Shown here in pieces: positions 1-10,471 of a DNA stretch of 64,000 nt; the stretch's first letter is position 1; the number at the start of each line of letters is the position of its first letter. The notes under the pieces are model-generated. The model saw only the letters and a list, made by a program, of their open reading frames with translations. It searched no databases and was not told the origin of the DNA. Location of the stretch: assembly GCF_024139115.2 (NCBI RefSeq), contig NC_085140.1:25327956-25391955 (forward strand), in the 5' to 3' direction. A program made the translations under genes and the position numbers. The stretch comes from Armigeres subalbatus. Lineage: Eukaryota; Arthropoda; Insecta; Diptera; Culicidae.

Positions 1-340
1 AGTTAGATAATTGAAATACCTATCTGCAGAAAAAAATTCATCGGTTTCTGAAATTTTTTGTAACATCGATTTTATTTTTTAAAACTAGTTTTTTATAGTC
101 TAGAAATCGGTTTTTAGTTTTTTGGATATTTTTCCAAAAAAACTTCAGGGAGTTTCACGACAGTTCGCCATACAACACTTTTTTGTCATTTTAAAGTTAC
201 ATCGATTTTTAAGAATCAATGAAAAAAATTAGGCTTTCGTCAAATGTTACTCTTGAAATTTTTTGAAAAACTAAGTATGCAGAGTGGCTTAGAAATACCA
301 TATCTTTATGCCCACCAAGTTTCATTCGATTCTGAGATGG
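1..340. repeat. AT-rich dispersed repeat fragment
   Basis: The stretch around 155-275 (CATACAACACTTTTTTGTC followed by an AAAAAATTAGGC motif) resembles 5016-5115, next to the foldback element at 4608-5046. It therefore looks like a diverged copy of the same repeat family, cut by the window start. No coding capacity is seen. Confidence 0.4.
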
Positions 341-394
341 TGCTGCCAACCGCTGGTCGAGAAGGCGCGAAATTTGTCTGTTTAAAAACTTTAT

Positions 395-565
395 ACCCTT
401 TGGTGCACAGCGGGCAAGGTTGATCGATCAGGTGGAGGAGGATTTGCGGACCTTCTGCAGACTGCGTGATTGGCGACGTGCAGCCATGGACCGAGCTGAA
501 TGGAGAAGACTTTTATGTAGTGCACAGGCCACTCCGGCCTTAGTGTGGTAATAAATGAATAAAAT
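395..565 (+). mobile_element. LINE 3'-end fragment (C-terminus of RT ORF plus tail)
   Basis: The plus strand encodes a short basic C-terminal piece ending in MDRAEWRRLLCSAQATPALV and a stop, followed by a TAAATGAATAAA tail. The same C-terminus (MNRAEWKKSFMCSTGHSGLS) and tail type occur at 2574-2654 in the RTE-type RT fragment. This is a second, strongly 5'-truncated copy of a related LINE. Nothing upstream of about 395 continues the frame. Confidence 0.6.
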
Positions 566-790
566 GTATCTTGTTTGCCACACACAATGGACACATAGTG
601 TAAGAAACCGAGATTGCTTCCCCCACGAAAACATCCTAGGGCGGACCAAGAATCGAATTTGCCTATTTCCGGGTTAGCAATTCCATGCCTTTGTAAGCAA
701 GGCTACCTGACGACATAGTTTTCTTCTTAATTGACATTACATCTCCGACTGGTACATTTCCGACTCGCAGCCTCCCACTTATAAACTGCG
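563..790 (-). mobile_element. tRNA-derived SINE fragments (second SINE family plus a Feilai-type 3' end)
   Basis: Read on the minus strand, about 563-710 matches the head and middle of the SINE at 19716-19970: a CGAAAACATCCTAG block, a B-box-like TTCGATTCTTG and a GGCAAGCAAGG-like head. Bases 722-790 look like the 3' part of a Feilai-type element (ATTACATC and CTCGCAGCC blocks). The copy is incomplete and sits directly after the LINE tail. No TSD was found. Confidence 0.5.
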
Positions 791-1374
791 AACAATATAT
801 TTATAATGAGAAGATACTATTTAGCTTCAATTAATTTCAACATTAATTTTACTAAAAGAAACTAAAAACAAATGATTTTCAAGTTAAAAAGAAATACATT
901 CAGTTCAGTTTAGCAATAGATAACTCTACAAACATTACACAAGATCCCTGCAGATCAGCGGAGATATTTTCTTGAACACCATTGATAATCACATTTCAAG
1001 TCTCGTGATTGTTACAGTTACAGTTAACTGTAACAAACATTTATTCAAAAATAGTTATCTATGTAACTGTTTCCTCAAAATATTCAAAATTTGCAATTCA
1101 ATATGCATTGTTGTGTAAACCGATTGAAATCGATTGTTTCATGGAGGAAATAGTTTGCTTCACGAGAAAAAATCAAATTCCAGAAGAATTTGAAAATATT
1201 TGAATTGGTTTCAATATAAAAAATAAGCCTCGTTTCGAATATTTAGAAACTTCCTTCACATTGAAGGGAGATCGCTTGACCGATATAAAGCACGGCTGAA
1301 CTGCTTAACTGGTAGCAGGGTTGCCACATTTTAAACTGTATTTTTTTCTTGGAAAAATCTTTTTACTTATCTGT
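790..1374. other. AT-rich intergenic DNA, nothing recognised
   Basis: No long frame, repeat unit or RNA motif is evident. The stretch ends in the 13-bp target site ATCTCTAGTCCAA, duplicated around the LINE at 1388-2654. Confidence 0.5.
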
Positions 1375-1387
1375 ATCTCTAGTCCAA

Positions 1388-2654
1388 GGTTTGGGAGGAT
1401 GAGGTTCTGCCGCAGGAGTGGATGGAAGGTGTCGTGTGTCCCATCTACAAAAAGGGCGATAAGCTGGATTGTAGCAACTACCGCGCAATCACATTGCTGA
1501 ACGCCGCCTACAAGGTACTCTCCCAAATTTTATGCCGTCGACTAACACCAATTGCAAGAGAGTTCGTGGGGCAGTACCAGGCGGGATTTATGGGTGAACG
1601 CTCTACCACAGACCAGGTGTTCGCCATACGCCAGGTATTGCAGAAATGCCGCGAATACAACGTGCCCACACATCATCTATTTATCGACTTCAAAGCCGCA
1701 TATGATACAATCGATCGGGACCAGCTATGGCAGCTAATGCACGAAAACGGATTTCCGGATAAACTGATACGGTTGATCAAGGCGACGATGGATCGGGTGA
1801 TGTGCGTAGTTCGAGTTTCAGGGCATTCTCGAGTCCCTTCGAAACCCGTAGAGGGTTACGGCAAGGTGATGGTCTTTCGTGTCTGCTATTCAACATCGCT
1901 TTGGAGGGAGTAATACGAAGGGCAGGGATTGACACGAGTGGTACGATTTTCACGAAGTCCGTCCAGTTATTTGGTTTCGCCGACGACATTGATATCATGG
2001 CACGTAACTTTGAGATGATGGAGGAAGCCTACATCAGACTGAAAAGCGAAGCTAAACGGATTGGACTAGTCATCAACACGTCGAAGACGAAGTACATGAT
2101 AGGAAGAGGCTCAAGAGAGGTTCCCTGGTGACCGCCGATAACGATACCAGCAGAGAAATTCGGAGACGCATAGTGGCTGGAAATCGTACGTACTTTGGAC
2201 TCCGCAAAACGCTCCGATCGAATAGAATTCGCCGCCGTACCAAACTGACTATCTACAAAACGCTTATTAGACCGGTAGTTCTCTACGGACACGAGACCTG
2301 GACGATGCTCGTGGAGGACCAACGCACACTGGGAGTTTTTGAAAGGAAAGTGTTGCGTACCATCTATGGTGGGTTGCAGATTGGCGGACGGTACGTGGAG
2401 GAGGCGAATGAACCACGAGTTGCATCAGCTGTTGGGAGAACCATCCATCGTTCACACCGCGAAAATCGGAAGACTGCGGTGGGCCGGGCACGTAGCCAGA
2501 ATGTCGGACAGTAATCCGGTGAAAATGGTTCTCGACAACGATCCGACGGGAACAAGAAAGCGAGGTGCAGCCATGAACCGAGCTGAATGGAAGAAGTCTT
2601 TTATGTGCAGCACAGGCCACTCCGGCCTTAGCCTGATTATAAATAAATAAATAA
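1388..2654 (+). mobile_element. 5'-truncated RTE-type LINE, reverse transcriptase pseudogene
   Basis: A non-LTR retrotransposon fragment beginning inside the RT domain. Visible RT motifs in order: CPIYKKGDKLDCSNYRAI (about 1438-1490), QAGFMGERSTTDQ, motif A HLFIDFKAAYD (about 1675-1710), RRGLRQGDGLSCLLFN in a shifted frame (about 1850), motif C FGFADDID (about 1972-1995), a thumb region with LYGHETWTM, and a C-terminus ending GHSGLSLII. The frame changes near 1815, 2130 and 2400, so the gene is dead. The 3' tail is (AATA)n. A perfect 13-bp TSD, ATCTCTAGTCCAA, flanks it (1375-1387 and 2655-2667), so this is a single target-primed insertion that was truncated on arrival. RTE assignment rests on the RT style; a Jockey-type clade is less likely. 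Confidence 0.88.
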
Positions 2655-2667
2655 ATCTCTAGTCCAA

Positions 2668-3385
2668 AAATCTGTATTGCGAATCTGTATCTATCAAACA
2701 AAACCAAATCAAAATCGTTTTTAACATAGTAAGTTTTAAAAAATATGAAGTCTTAAATTTGTATGCGAAACTACCAGTCAGTCAATAGAATATTTGGCAT
2801 TATTTTTAAGAATTGCTTTCCAAATATCTCAAATAAAGGAATACGAAAAACAATATTTGCTATTTCAATTACAATCTGTAGAGAGTCCGTCGTCATCTGT
2901 TGTAGCCATGTATACAATAGCTAGTTCTTAGCCTCACTAAAGAGAAGTACTGCTAAACTGTTTTTTTTTATTTTTATGGATATGGTAAATGTTGGCTTGA
3001 TCTTATTCTTTTCTATGATTGCTAGAGCGGTTTTTGAGAGCCATGTTCCGTATTTTTAAATAAAGATTCATTAAATCTCACTGATCTCAACATTACTTCT
3101 AAATATATTTACAATATACAATATCTTCAAATAACAAAAATTTGCAAAAAAAATTGAACTCTTCAAGAAATTAGTAAAATCTGTAATTTTGCTGAAAATA
3201 GCATTGCAAGAAAAAATTGGAATCCATCATAATTCAAAGCGCCTCCAATGAATATTTTCCAGGCCAATGATTAAAGGCAGCTTTTGCAAAATTTGAATTG
3301 TTTTGTTTATATGTAGGGTTATGCGCTAATTCGTCCATGGCGCTAGTATCCGTTAAATCAAATTCTAAATCACTGAATACTCGCG
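2668..3385. other. AT-rich intergenic DNA, nothing recognised
   Basis: No frame, repeat or RNA motif that I can support. Confidence 0.5.
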
Positions 3386-3387
3386 AT

Positions 3388-4607
3388 TTTGTGGGCAGCA
3401 GGGACTATGTCCAAGGGCTTGACGATCCCTCCCCAGGCCATCTGCGAGTTGTGGGGCTTGCCTAGGATGTGGTGGGGTTTGACAGTGGGCCCTGTTGAAT
3501 TCCTATAAAAAGCTGCATGTATCCGCAAGTAGGCCCCACCAAAGCGACCGTGTGCCGCTCAAAGCGCACAAGCCCAAGTCCTAGTGTTAGGTGGGACGCT
3601 AAACAGCCCTGACACGACGGCCTCCCGACGAGACAGGAGGTTTGCACAGGCCCAATAATCTGCCTGGAAAACCAATAATTACGAACAATATAAGAGATAA
3701 TGCGACTCGATATAATCGGCAAAGACCTAGGCGACGAATAAAGGATCACGATTGGAAGCTTGGAACATGGAACTGCAAGTCGCTAGGTTTCGCAGGTTGC
3801 GACAGGATGATCTACGATAAATTACATCCCCGCAACTTCAACGTCGTGGCGCTGCAGGAGATTTGCTGGACAGGACAGAAAGTGTGGAAAAGCGGGCATC
3901 GAGCGGCTACCTTCTACCAAAGCTGTGGCACCACCAACGAGCTGGGAACCGGCTTCATAGTGCTGGGTAAGATGCGCCAACGCGTGATTGGGTGGCAGCC
4001 AATCAACGCAAGGATGTGCAAGCTGAGGATTAAAGGCCGTTTCTTCAACTATAGCATCATCAACGTGCACTGCCCACACGAAGGGAGACCCGACGACGAG
4101 AAAGTGTTCTACGCACAGCTGGAGCAGACATACGATGGATGCCCACTGCGAGACGTCAAAATCGTCATCGGTGACATGAACGCACAGGTAGGAAGGGAGG
4201 GAATGTATAGACCGGTCATCGGACCGGATAGTCTGCACACCGTATCAAATGACAACGGCCAACGATGCATAAACTTCGCAGCCTCCCGCGGAATGGTAGT
4301 CCGAAGCACCTTCTTTCCCCGCAAAAATATCCTAACCAAGAAACGGAAAACCAAATCGACCACGTTCTAATCGACGGTAAATCCACCTCCAATATCACGA
4401 ATGTCCGCACTTACCGCAGTGCGAATATTGAATCCGACCTCTACCTCGTTGCAGTATGCCTACGCTCAATACTCTCGATGGTGTACAACACGCGTCGAAG
4501 TCGGACGCCGCGGCCTAACATTGGGCGGCTACAAGACGGTAGACTAGCCCAAGAATACGCGCAGCAGCTGGAAAATGAATATAATGAATATAATCGAAAA
4601 ACGATGC
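3388..4607 (+). mobile_element. RTE-type LINE 5' UTR and endonuclease pseudogene
   Basis: Bases 3388-3700 match the 5' UTR-like block at 6013-6235 (shared GCAGGGACTATGTCCAAGGG). From 3642 an apurinic-type endonuclease ORF follows: LGTWNCKSL, VALQEICW (the catalytic Glu motif), NVHCPHEGR and IGDMNAQVG. The frame shifts near 4330 and continues with ETENQIDHVLIDG and then SDLYLV, where family members have SDHYLV, so the catalytic His is replaced by Leu. The ORF ends at the MITE inserted at 4608. There is no RT domain, and the RT fragment at 1388-2654 lies upstream, so the two are separate copies and not one rearranged element. Confidence 0.85.
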
Positions 4608-5046
4608 TTCCTACAAAAAAGTGTTGTGTGGGTGACTATCGCGAAATCAGTCAAACATTCTATTGAAAATATTGGAAACAATCCAACTTTAGCCATACAC
4701 TGAAAAAAAAATCAATTTAATTTTTTTTAAAGTCGATTTGCGAAAAATACTATATTCCTTTATTCGCTTGTTTAGTTGCGTTCAGTTGTTGTTGGAAAAA
4801 CTTTTTTCCTTGAAAATGTCCAGCTTGCGATGTATGGACGGTTGGTAGGGAACATAATCATCCATCTTGAGACGAAATTTCGTTCAAATCAAAAGCGGCT
4901 TTTTTTTTGCAAATTGACTTTTAATTTTTTTTAAACTGATTTTTTTCAGTGTAGGGCTTAATTTAGAATTTTTCGAATATTTTTATTAGAATTTTGACTG
5001 ATTTTGCGATAGTCACCAATACAACACTTTTTTGTAGGATGCGTCA
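4608..5046. mobile_element. Foldback MITE inserted in the RTE-type endonuclease ORF
   Basis: Two imperfect inverted arms of about 130 bp lie at 4608-4741 and 4907-5046. The outer ends read TCCTACAAAAAAGTGTTGT on the left and, as reverse complement, on the right; both arms contain GTGACTATCGC and ACTGAAAAAAA blocks. The roughly 165-bp centre codes for nothing. Exact termini and TSD are not clear. Similarity with 1-340 suggests the repeat family extends past the right arm. Confidence 0.7.
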
Positions 5047-5224
5047 TTTGTCAAGTATATCCATTTGAAAAAATCAGTAAAAAAAAAGTTAGGCCTTTTT
5101 CAAAAGATAGTCTAGATCAAATTTGAAAATTGGTTTGCAAAAGTTCACGTTAGTCCTACGTGTAGTAATTTAACTATATTGAACTATCAATTAAAATAAG
5201 ACGTCATTCCAATCAAACGATAAC

Positions 5225-5570
5225 AAAATCAATCAATAACGGTGTAGATCATTGGTTACGCGTGTAGATCTGAAGGCCTTCACTTCAGGTATTTCTTGGA
5301 TAAACGCGAACGTCTTCCATACGCAGATTCTGTTATATTACATGGATTTCTTGGATAACCATGAACATCTTGCATAAACATATTCAATTATATGTTCCAC
5401 ATTGGACACATACAACGTTCAAAACAGACCTGTAGAGCATTGGTTACCCGTGTAGATTTGAAGGCCTCCACACCAGAAATTTCTTGGATAACCGCGAACA
5501 TCCCCCATACACATATTCTATTATATGTACCACAATGTACACACAATATGTTCAGAACAGGTCAATATTA
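5225..5570 (+). repeat. Diverged tandem repeat of about 190 bp (2 units plus a partial)
   Basis: Two units begin at about 5240 and 5428. Each contains CATTGGTTAC, GTGTAGAT, TGAAGGCCT, TTTCTTGGATAA, GCGAAC and ATTCTRTTATAT in that order. A partial copy from the TTTCTTGGATAACC block lies between them (5347-5427). Non-coding. Confidence 0.65.
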
Positions 5571-6012
5571 AATTAATTTATGTAATTTTGATTTAACACG
5601 GTAACATACCGCATAAAAAACTAATTGGGTGTACTTTTTGAAATAGCAAACCAATACCAACAGATTTGTTAGACAGCAATCCATCGAATTTTGGAATGGA
5701 CTAATGAACATTCCCATGGACGTAAACAGATTTTCGTAAGACAAATTTAAAAAAAATTGAAGGGTATTTTTGATTGCCGATTCTCAAAAAAACATGATTT
5801 GTTCATTGTGCTAATACTACGCAATGAAAACTAGGCACTCTAAAATACATGTTACATGCAACTTAGTAAGAGTCAGTAGCTGGGCTAGCGTATGCATTAG
5901 ATTTGAAAACCAAGCTCACTACCCTATGAACAATCGCGAACCAAAAATTTTAACTGTACAAAAAAGATGCCTTGCGAAAAGAAAAGACAAATTCAGATAT
6001 ATTTAAAGTTTA
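5571..6012. other. AT-rich intergenic DNA, nothing recognised
   Basis: Only short frames of poor composition; nothing supported. Confidence 0.4.
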
Positions 6013-6235
6013 CGAGTTTTGGGGACAGCAGGGACTATGTCCAAGGGCTCGACAAACCGTCCTCTGGTCTCTGCAAGTTGTTGGGTTTGAACATGGGCTC
6101 TATATATATGAGCTCAACTTCTATAAAAGCGCCCGAGTATCGCTGTACACTAGCCTTGGTGATGGGTGGAACCTGACACGACAGACCTGACTCGATGACC
6201 AACCGGCGGAAGGTAGCAGAACCAATAAGTCGCCT
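6013..6235 (+). mobile_element. Solo RTE-type 5' UTR fragment
   Basis: This matches the segment upstream of the endonuclease ORF at 3388-3700: ACAGCAGGGACTATGTCCAA, a TATAAAAG-containing middle and a CCTGACACGACRG block. No endonuclease reading frame follows, so only the 5' leader of another copy remains. Confidence 0.6.
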
Positions 6236-7110
6236 GTAATGCCCAACCAACCAACACATAAGATTATTTTTTATGCAGTTACTAAAGTCGATCATAGGGA
6301 TCATAATTGTGGTAAAATTGATTTCAATGGTAAGGTTTTCGTAATAAAATGGGATATCCCTCGCGTAAAAACCGACTTCAGCGTACATCGGTAACTCAAG
6401 GGAAAAGTCGAGTTAATTGACATCTCGGCCTGAAACTGATAGTTGTTAAATATTGGCATGAACTAAACCATGATGACGTCACGCGTCAACTTTCAGTAAG
6501 AAGAAAACCTCATCTGAGGGCAAAGTTTACAAAAAATGAACATCAACGCGAACATCCGGTGAACTAAAAGCTCCGAATTCACGCAAATGTTCATCGGCCC
6601 GCAGCGGATGTCATTTTTTCGAGCGAAAAGAAGAAGAATCGTGAACAAAGAAGACGCTCGTGGTTAAGTCCATGTCTTTATAGGTATACGCCATTCAAAT
6701 CTTTTGACTTCATGACAACTGATTTTTTTTTATGTCGAAACTCCATTCAACGCACACTGTGTGTGATTGTTCTATGCGGGGATTTTCATATGCGCGTTTT
6801 TTTCCGCGAAGCTGCTTTTTCTCCATAATATCTGTATACAGATTATTGGTTTCAGCCGTACAACTAAAATCTATAAAATACAGAATAATCTGTTTATGTG
6901 GCAACCCTTCTGGTAGTTCTTACATTAAACAAAAGGAAAATTTGATGACTTAATAGGTTCACAAAATCTAAAGTTATCAAGACTTTTTTTGTATTCATGA
7001 GATTTCGGATAAAGTAATTTGATTCTGAAACCAAGAGTGATGTTAGTCATATGTAAAGTGATTTTCAGTATCACACTGATACATGCATGCATCATTTAAA
7101 TCAACATGTA
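6236..7110. other. Intergenic DNA, nothing recognised
   Basis: No supported gene. This is the 3' flank of ETFBKMT, which is transcribed leftwards and should end near its poly(A) signal at 7113-7118. Confidence 0.4.
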
Positions 7111-7112
7111 GC

Positions 7113-7118
7113 TTTATT
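7113..7118 (-). terminator. Candidate poly(A) signal of ETFBKMT
   Basis: TTTATT on the plus strand is AATAAA on the minus strand, about 170 nt after the ETFBKMT stop codon. Position and orientation fit; cleavage site not shown. Confidence 0.5.
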
Positions 7119-7287
7119 TCACACATAAATACATCCGCCTATCAACAGGCGACTTGCTCTACTTTTAATTCCGACCATTTTCGTAAGGAGTTCAATATAT
7201 TTAGGAATAACTCACTCCCACTCACGAACAGAATTGACCCTCGACTCGACAATCACAATGGGTGCTAAATCATGGCGGCGAATGGAT

Positions 7288-8695
7288 CTACGCATCCTCA
7301 ACAAATTTCCAAACACTCGCATGAGAAAACCCGTTATTCTCCAGGCAAACATTCGGTGGCAGCTCGTACCGCGCTTGGTGAATCATGTTTCGCAACCGCG
7401 TCTCCGTAAGGCCGTGTCTCCCCGGATCGCCGATGTAGATCTAGAAAAGATAAGCGAGCGAACGTGAGAGCGTGAGATCATTGGCGAAAACGAGAGTTTT
7501 CCCCCTTTTGATGGGGAGTTTATGAATGAATACAGCACTGCTCACATCTTTCTTGCCGTGACGCGACAACCGGCTCAGCCACGGGATCAGCACGTCAGCG
7601 ATTTCGGCATCGTAGAAAAGGTCGCCCAGCAGGATGACGTCGTAGCGATCGCAGCCCGTCCCGATCTGGTTCGTCTGGTCCAGTTCCAATCGCAGACAGT
7701 GCTGCCCAACGATGCTGTCTGGGGCGCCGACCACGTTGAGTTCCGTGTTGAGAAGCGTGGCTTGCAGGGCGACTGTGAATGCGAATATGGTCATAAAAAT
7801 GGATATCATCATATTAGCACCTGGCATTCAAGTGGCACTTGAGGGTATGCGGTGTGTGTTGATTTATTATTTTACTTTGGTTTGTGATGAAATTGTTGCT
7901 GCTCCATGACACTCAAGACACTCAAGCAAAATGTAAGCATTCAGCATTATTTTGGAATCAGATAGATGCGCAAGACTTCGAATTTCTTCTTTTGATAGTT
8001 TGGGATCCTGTGATAATACATTTTGGCGACAAAATGTTCAAGATTTTGGACTATTTCCGTCTTATTCCAAAATTCTCTCAAAACGCATATCAAAAGTCTG
8101 ATTAACTGAAATTAAGCGGGACACGGACATATAGTCACGAATCCCTATATGTTACTTATCAACTTATTACACAAAATTCTTGACGTATACCCCCATAATT
8201 TGTCTCTGCAGTCAGCAGTGTAGCACCTTACCTGGATCGATATCATTGGCGGTGACATGTTTTGCGCCCGATTTGAGTGCCGCAATGGATGAAGCCCCAC
8301 AGCCGCTGCCAACGTCTAGAACGGATTTCCCATCGAATAATTGCTTGTTGTCTAGAATGAATCTGAACAAATGGACGCTTGTTAGAGATAAGATCAAATG
8401 CGCGTGTCCGTGCGTCAGGTTGCGATTACTGTTCATACCTTGTCAGTGCTTGGCCTCCGGGCCAGAAAAACCCCCAAAAAGGTTCCGCTGCAAAGCAGAA
8501 ATCCTCGTCGATGGGCTGATGATAAATGGTGCATTCCTCGGTGATAAGATGCAGCGCTAGTTCGGGTGTCAGGTGCTGTCGGGAGGTTTTGGTGTTTTGC
8601 AATATTTTGCACCGATCCGTGAGGTTTGCGCTGCTGAATCTGTTCAAAAAGATAAAGTTCCATAGATATAAAATTATTAAGCGAATGTATGGCAT
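7288..8695 (-). CDS. ETFBKMT: ETF-beta lysine methyltransferase (METTL20 family), 4 exons
   Basis: Predicted SAM-dependent mitochondrial enzyme that methylates lysines of the electron transfer flavoprotein beta subunit. Exons in transcript order: 8695-8439, 8362-8232, 7772-7546 and 7440-7288; all three introns (76, 459 and 105 bp) start GT and end AG. The joined frame is 768 nt (255 aa), close to the human protein's length. Landmarks: LTPELALHLIT (42-52), FWGFFWPGGQALTR (73-86), SAM motif VLDVGSGCG (100-108), NDIDPVALQ (125-133), family signature LLGDLFYD (177-184) and IYIGDPGR (206-213), with SVWKF near the end. All key motifs are intact. The start ATG at 8695 has A at -3. Its N-terminus is hydrophobic with Arg, possibly a targeting peptide, but a TTGAACAG acceptor-like site at 8640 leaves room for an unseen upstream first exon. 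Neighbours are repeats only. Confidence 0.9.
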
Positions 8696-8846
8696 TTTTG
8701 TATTTCTGGTTCAACCGCAAATAATGTATCATGAATATTGGTAAAACCGTAATGCTTCGGAACCAATTTTCACCTCTGAAGCATTACGTGATATGACATA
8801 TGTGCTCTTCCAGTATTTTTTTCACTGGACCCTAAATATGTTATCC
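8696..8846. other. Probable 5' flank of ETFBKMT
   Basis: AT-rich with no clear TATA box or initiator. The imperfect inverted pair AATGCTTCGGA / CTGAAGCATTACG at 8751-8790 is the only structure noted. Confidence 0.3.
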
Positions 8847-8857
8847 AGGTTAAATAT

Positions 8858-9151
8858 TGGGGCCCTCCTTAGCCGTGCGGTAAGACGCGCGGCTACAAAG
8901 CAAGACCATGCTGAGGGTGGCTGGGTTCGACTCCCGGTGCCGGTCTAGACAATTTTCGGATTGGAAATTGTCTGGACTTCCCTGGGCATAAAAGTATCAT
9001 CGTGTTAGCCTCATGATATACGAATGCAAAAATGGTAACTTGGCTTAGAAACCTCGCAGTTAATAACTGTGGAAGTGCCTAATGAACACTAAGCTGCGAG
9101 GCGGCTCTGTCCCAGTGTGGGGATGTAATGCCAACAAGAAGAAGTAGAAGA
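8858..9151 (+). mobile_element. Feilai-type tRNA-derived SINE, near full length
   Basis: The head GGCCCTCCTTAGCCGTGCGG carries a pol III A-box-like TAGCCGTGCGGTA, followed by the B box GGTTCGACTCC. A middle with TAATAACTGTGGAAGTGC and a (GAA)n-type 3' end follow. A perfect 11-bp TSD, AGGTTAAATAT, flanks it (8847-8857 and 9152-9162). Other copies lie at 25602-25861 (minus) and 50083-50345 (plus, decayed). Non-coding; mobilised by LINE proteins in trans. Confidence 0.88.
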
Positions 9152-9162
9152 AGGTTAAATAT

Positions 9163-10471
9163 ATTTAGGAGAATCTTTAGAAAAAAAAAATCCAGAAGTA
9201 ATAATAACTTTATGATTCGAAGAAGTTATGAGCTAACACTGCTGAATTTTGAATAGTAGTTGACCTGTTTCCACAGATTAACACATTGCTGAAAAACACG
9301 AGTTCACATCAAATGTTGGTCGTGATCGAACACGTTTTATCGGTGTTAAGAATTATTCTGTTACATCAGCAGCATCACAAGTCATCCGATTTGTAGACCT
9401 TGACAGCAGAACGGTAAAAAAATTCAAAACTTTCCCCTGCACATGAATCAGTCTCTCAGTTCAATCAATTTATCAGTTACCGTGGTGTTGCAATTGCGTG
9501 CCACTTTCAAAAATCGCACGATACGATCATGCGATCGTTCGTTTAGCATCCATCAAAACACCACATCATAATAACACCTGGCAGGTATCGTAGCTGCTGC
9601 GCAGTTTGTCAAATGCAACTTTTTTAAGCAACTCCATCGAGCATATCGCGTTCGCGTTCTCAATTGCAACCGAGTGGTTAACCTTCTTTCCAAAGAACTA
9701 ATTTTCTCACCGTTCAGAGAAAGCAAGGCAAACACAAACTGCGCGCCAAACAACGGATAAGTAACGGTTCGCCATCGGAACTGCGATCGTCAACTTTCTG
9801 CGCTGCCCGTTTCTACGCAATTCGATCAAGGTCCAAACCCTAACTGCGATTAAACCTGACCTAGAACTTATTTCACTTATGAAACGCTCCTTCAATTCGG
9901 TGCAAAACAATAATAAACACACAAACATCGATTTGCAATCGATGCATTATGCGATTTATTTTTGGTTTTGCAACTCAACACCAGATCCAGTGGCGATCCA
10001 TGTGACATAGCTGTGAAAAATATCGTTAATGCTTTCGGTAACCGGAGAAATGCCATCGAGCGGGCAACGGAACGGAAGTATGCATCAGCATCTGGTCAAG
10101 TTCGGGAATTTTGACGGTCGTTCATCGAAGAGGTTCAAAGCCATGACTATAGGTTGAATAATGCTGGGTCGTATTGGTAGGTGAGAATTTAGCATACGCA
10201 GATTGCGATTAGACGCTGTTTCCAAGGAAAGGAAAAGTGTGAACCGGAGCAAATATGAACTGACTGGCAGAGGGACGACGTGATCGATAAAACGTAGTAC
10301 GACACGATCGAGATCGATTTAAGGCACTTAGATTAGGGTGATTCAAAAATGTCTTTCTTCTCCACTACGCATATTTAATCTTAACTGGATTCCGAGCCCA
10401 AATATCAGTTCGACTAGATGACACACATATGTTGAAAATTGTAAAATATTTCTAATAAATTACTTGATTCA
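9163..10471. other. Single-copy-looking intergenic DNA, possible promoter region
   Basis: Less AT-rich than its surroundings at about 9480-10330, with several GATC/CGATCG clusters (for example near 9520-9540). Short antisense frames at 9553-9928 lack an ATG start and similarity I recognise. It could hold an upstream exon or regulatory DNA, but nothing decides this. Confidence 0.3.

Noticed and set aside
9553..9753. Candidate first exon of ETFBKMT
   Set aside because: The apparent start is TTG, not ATG, and the only phase-compatible donor (AAG-GTTAAC) is weak.
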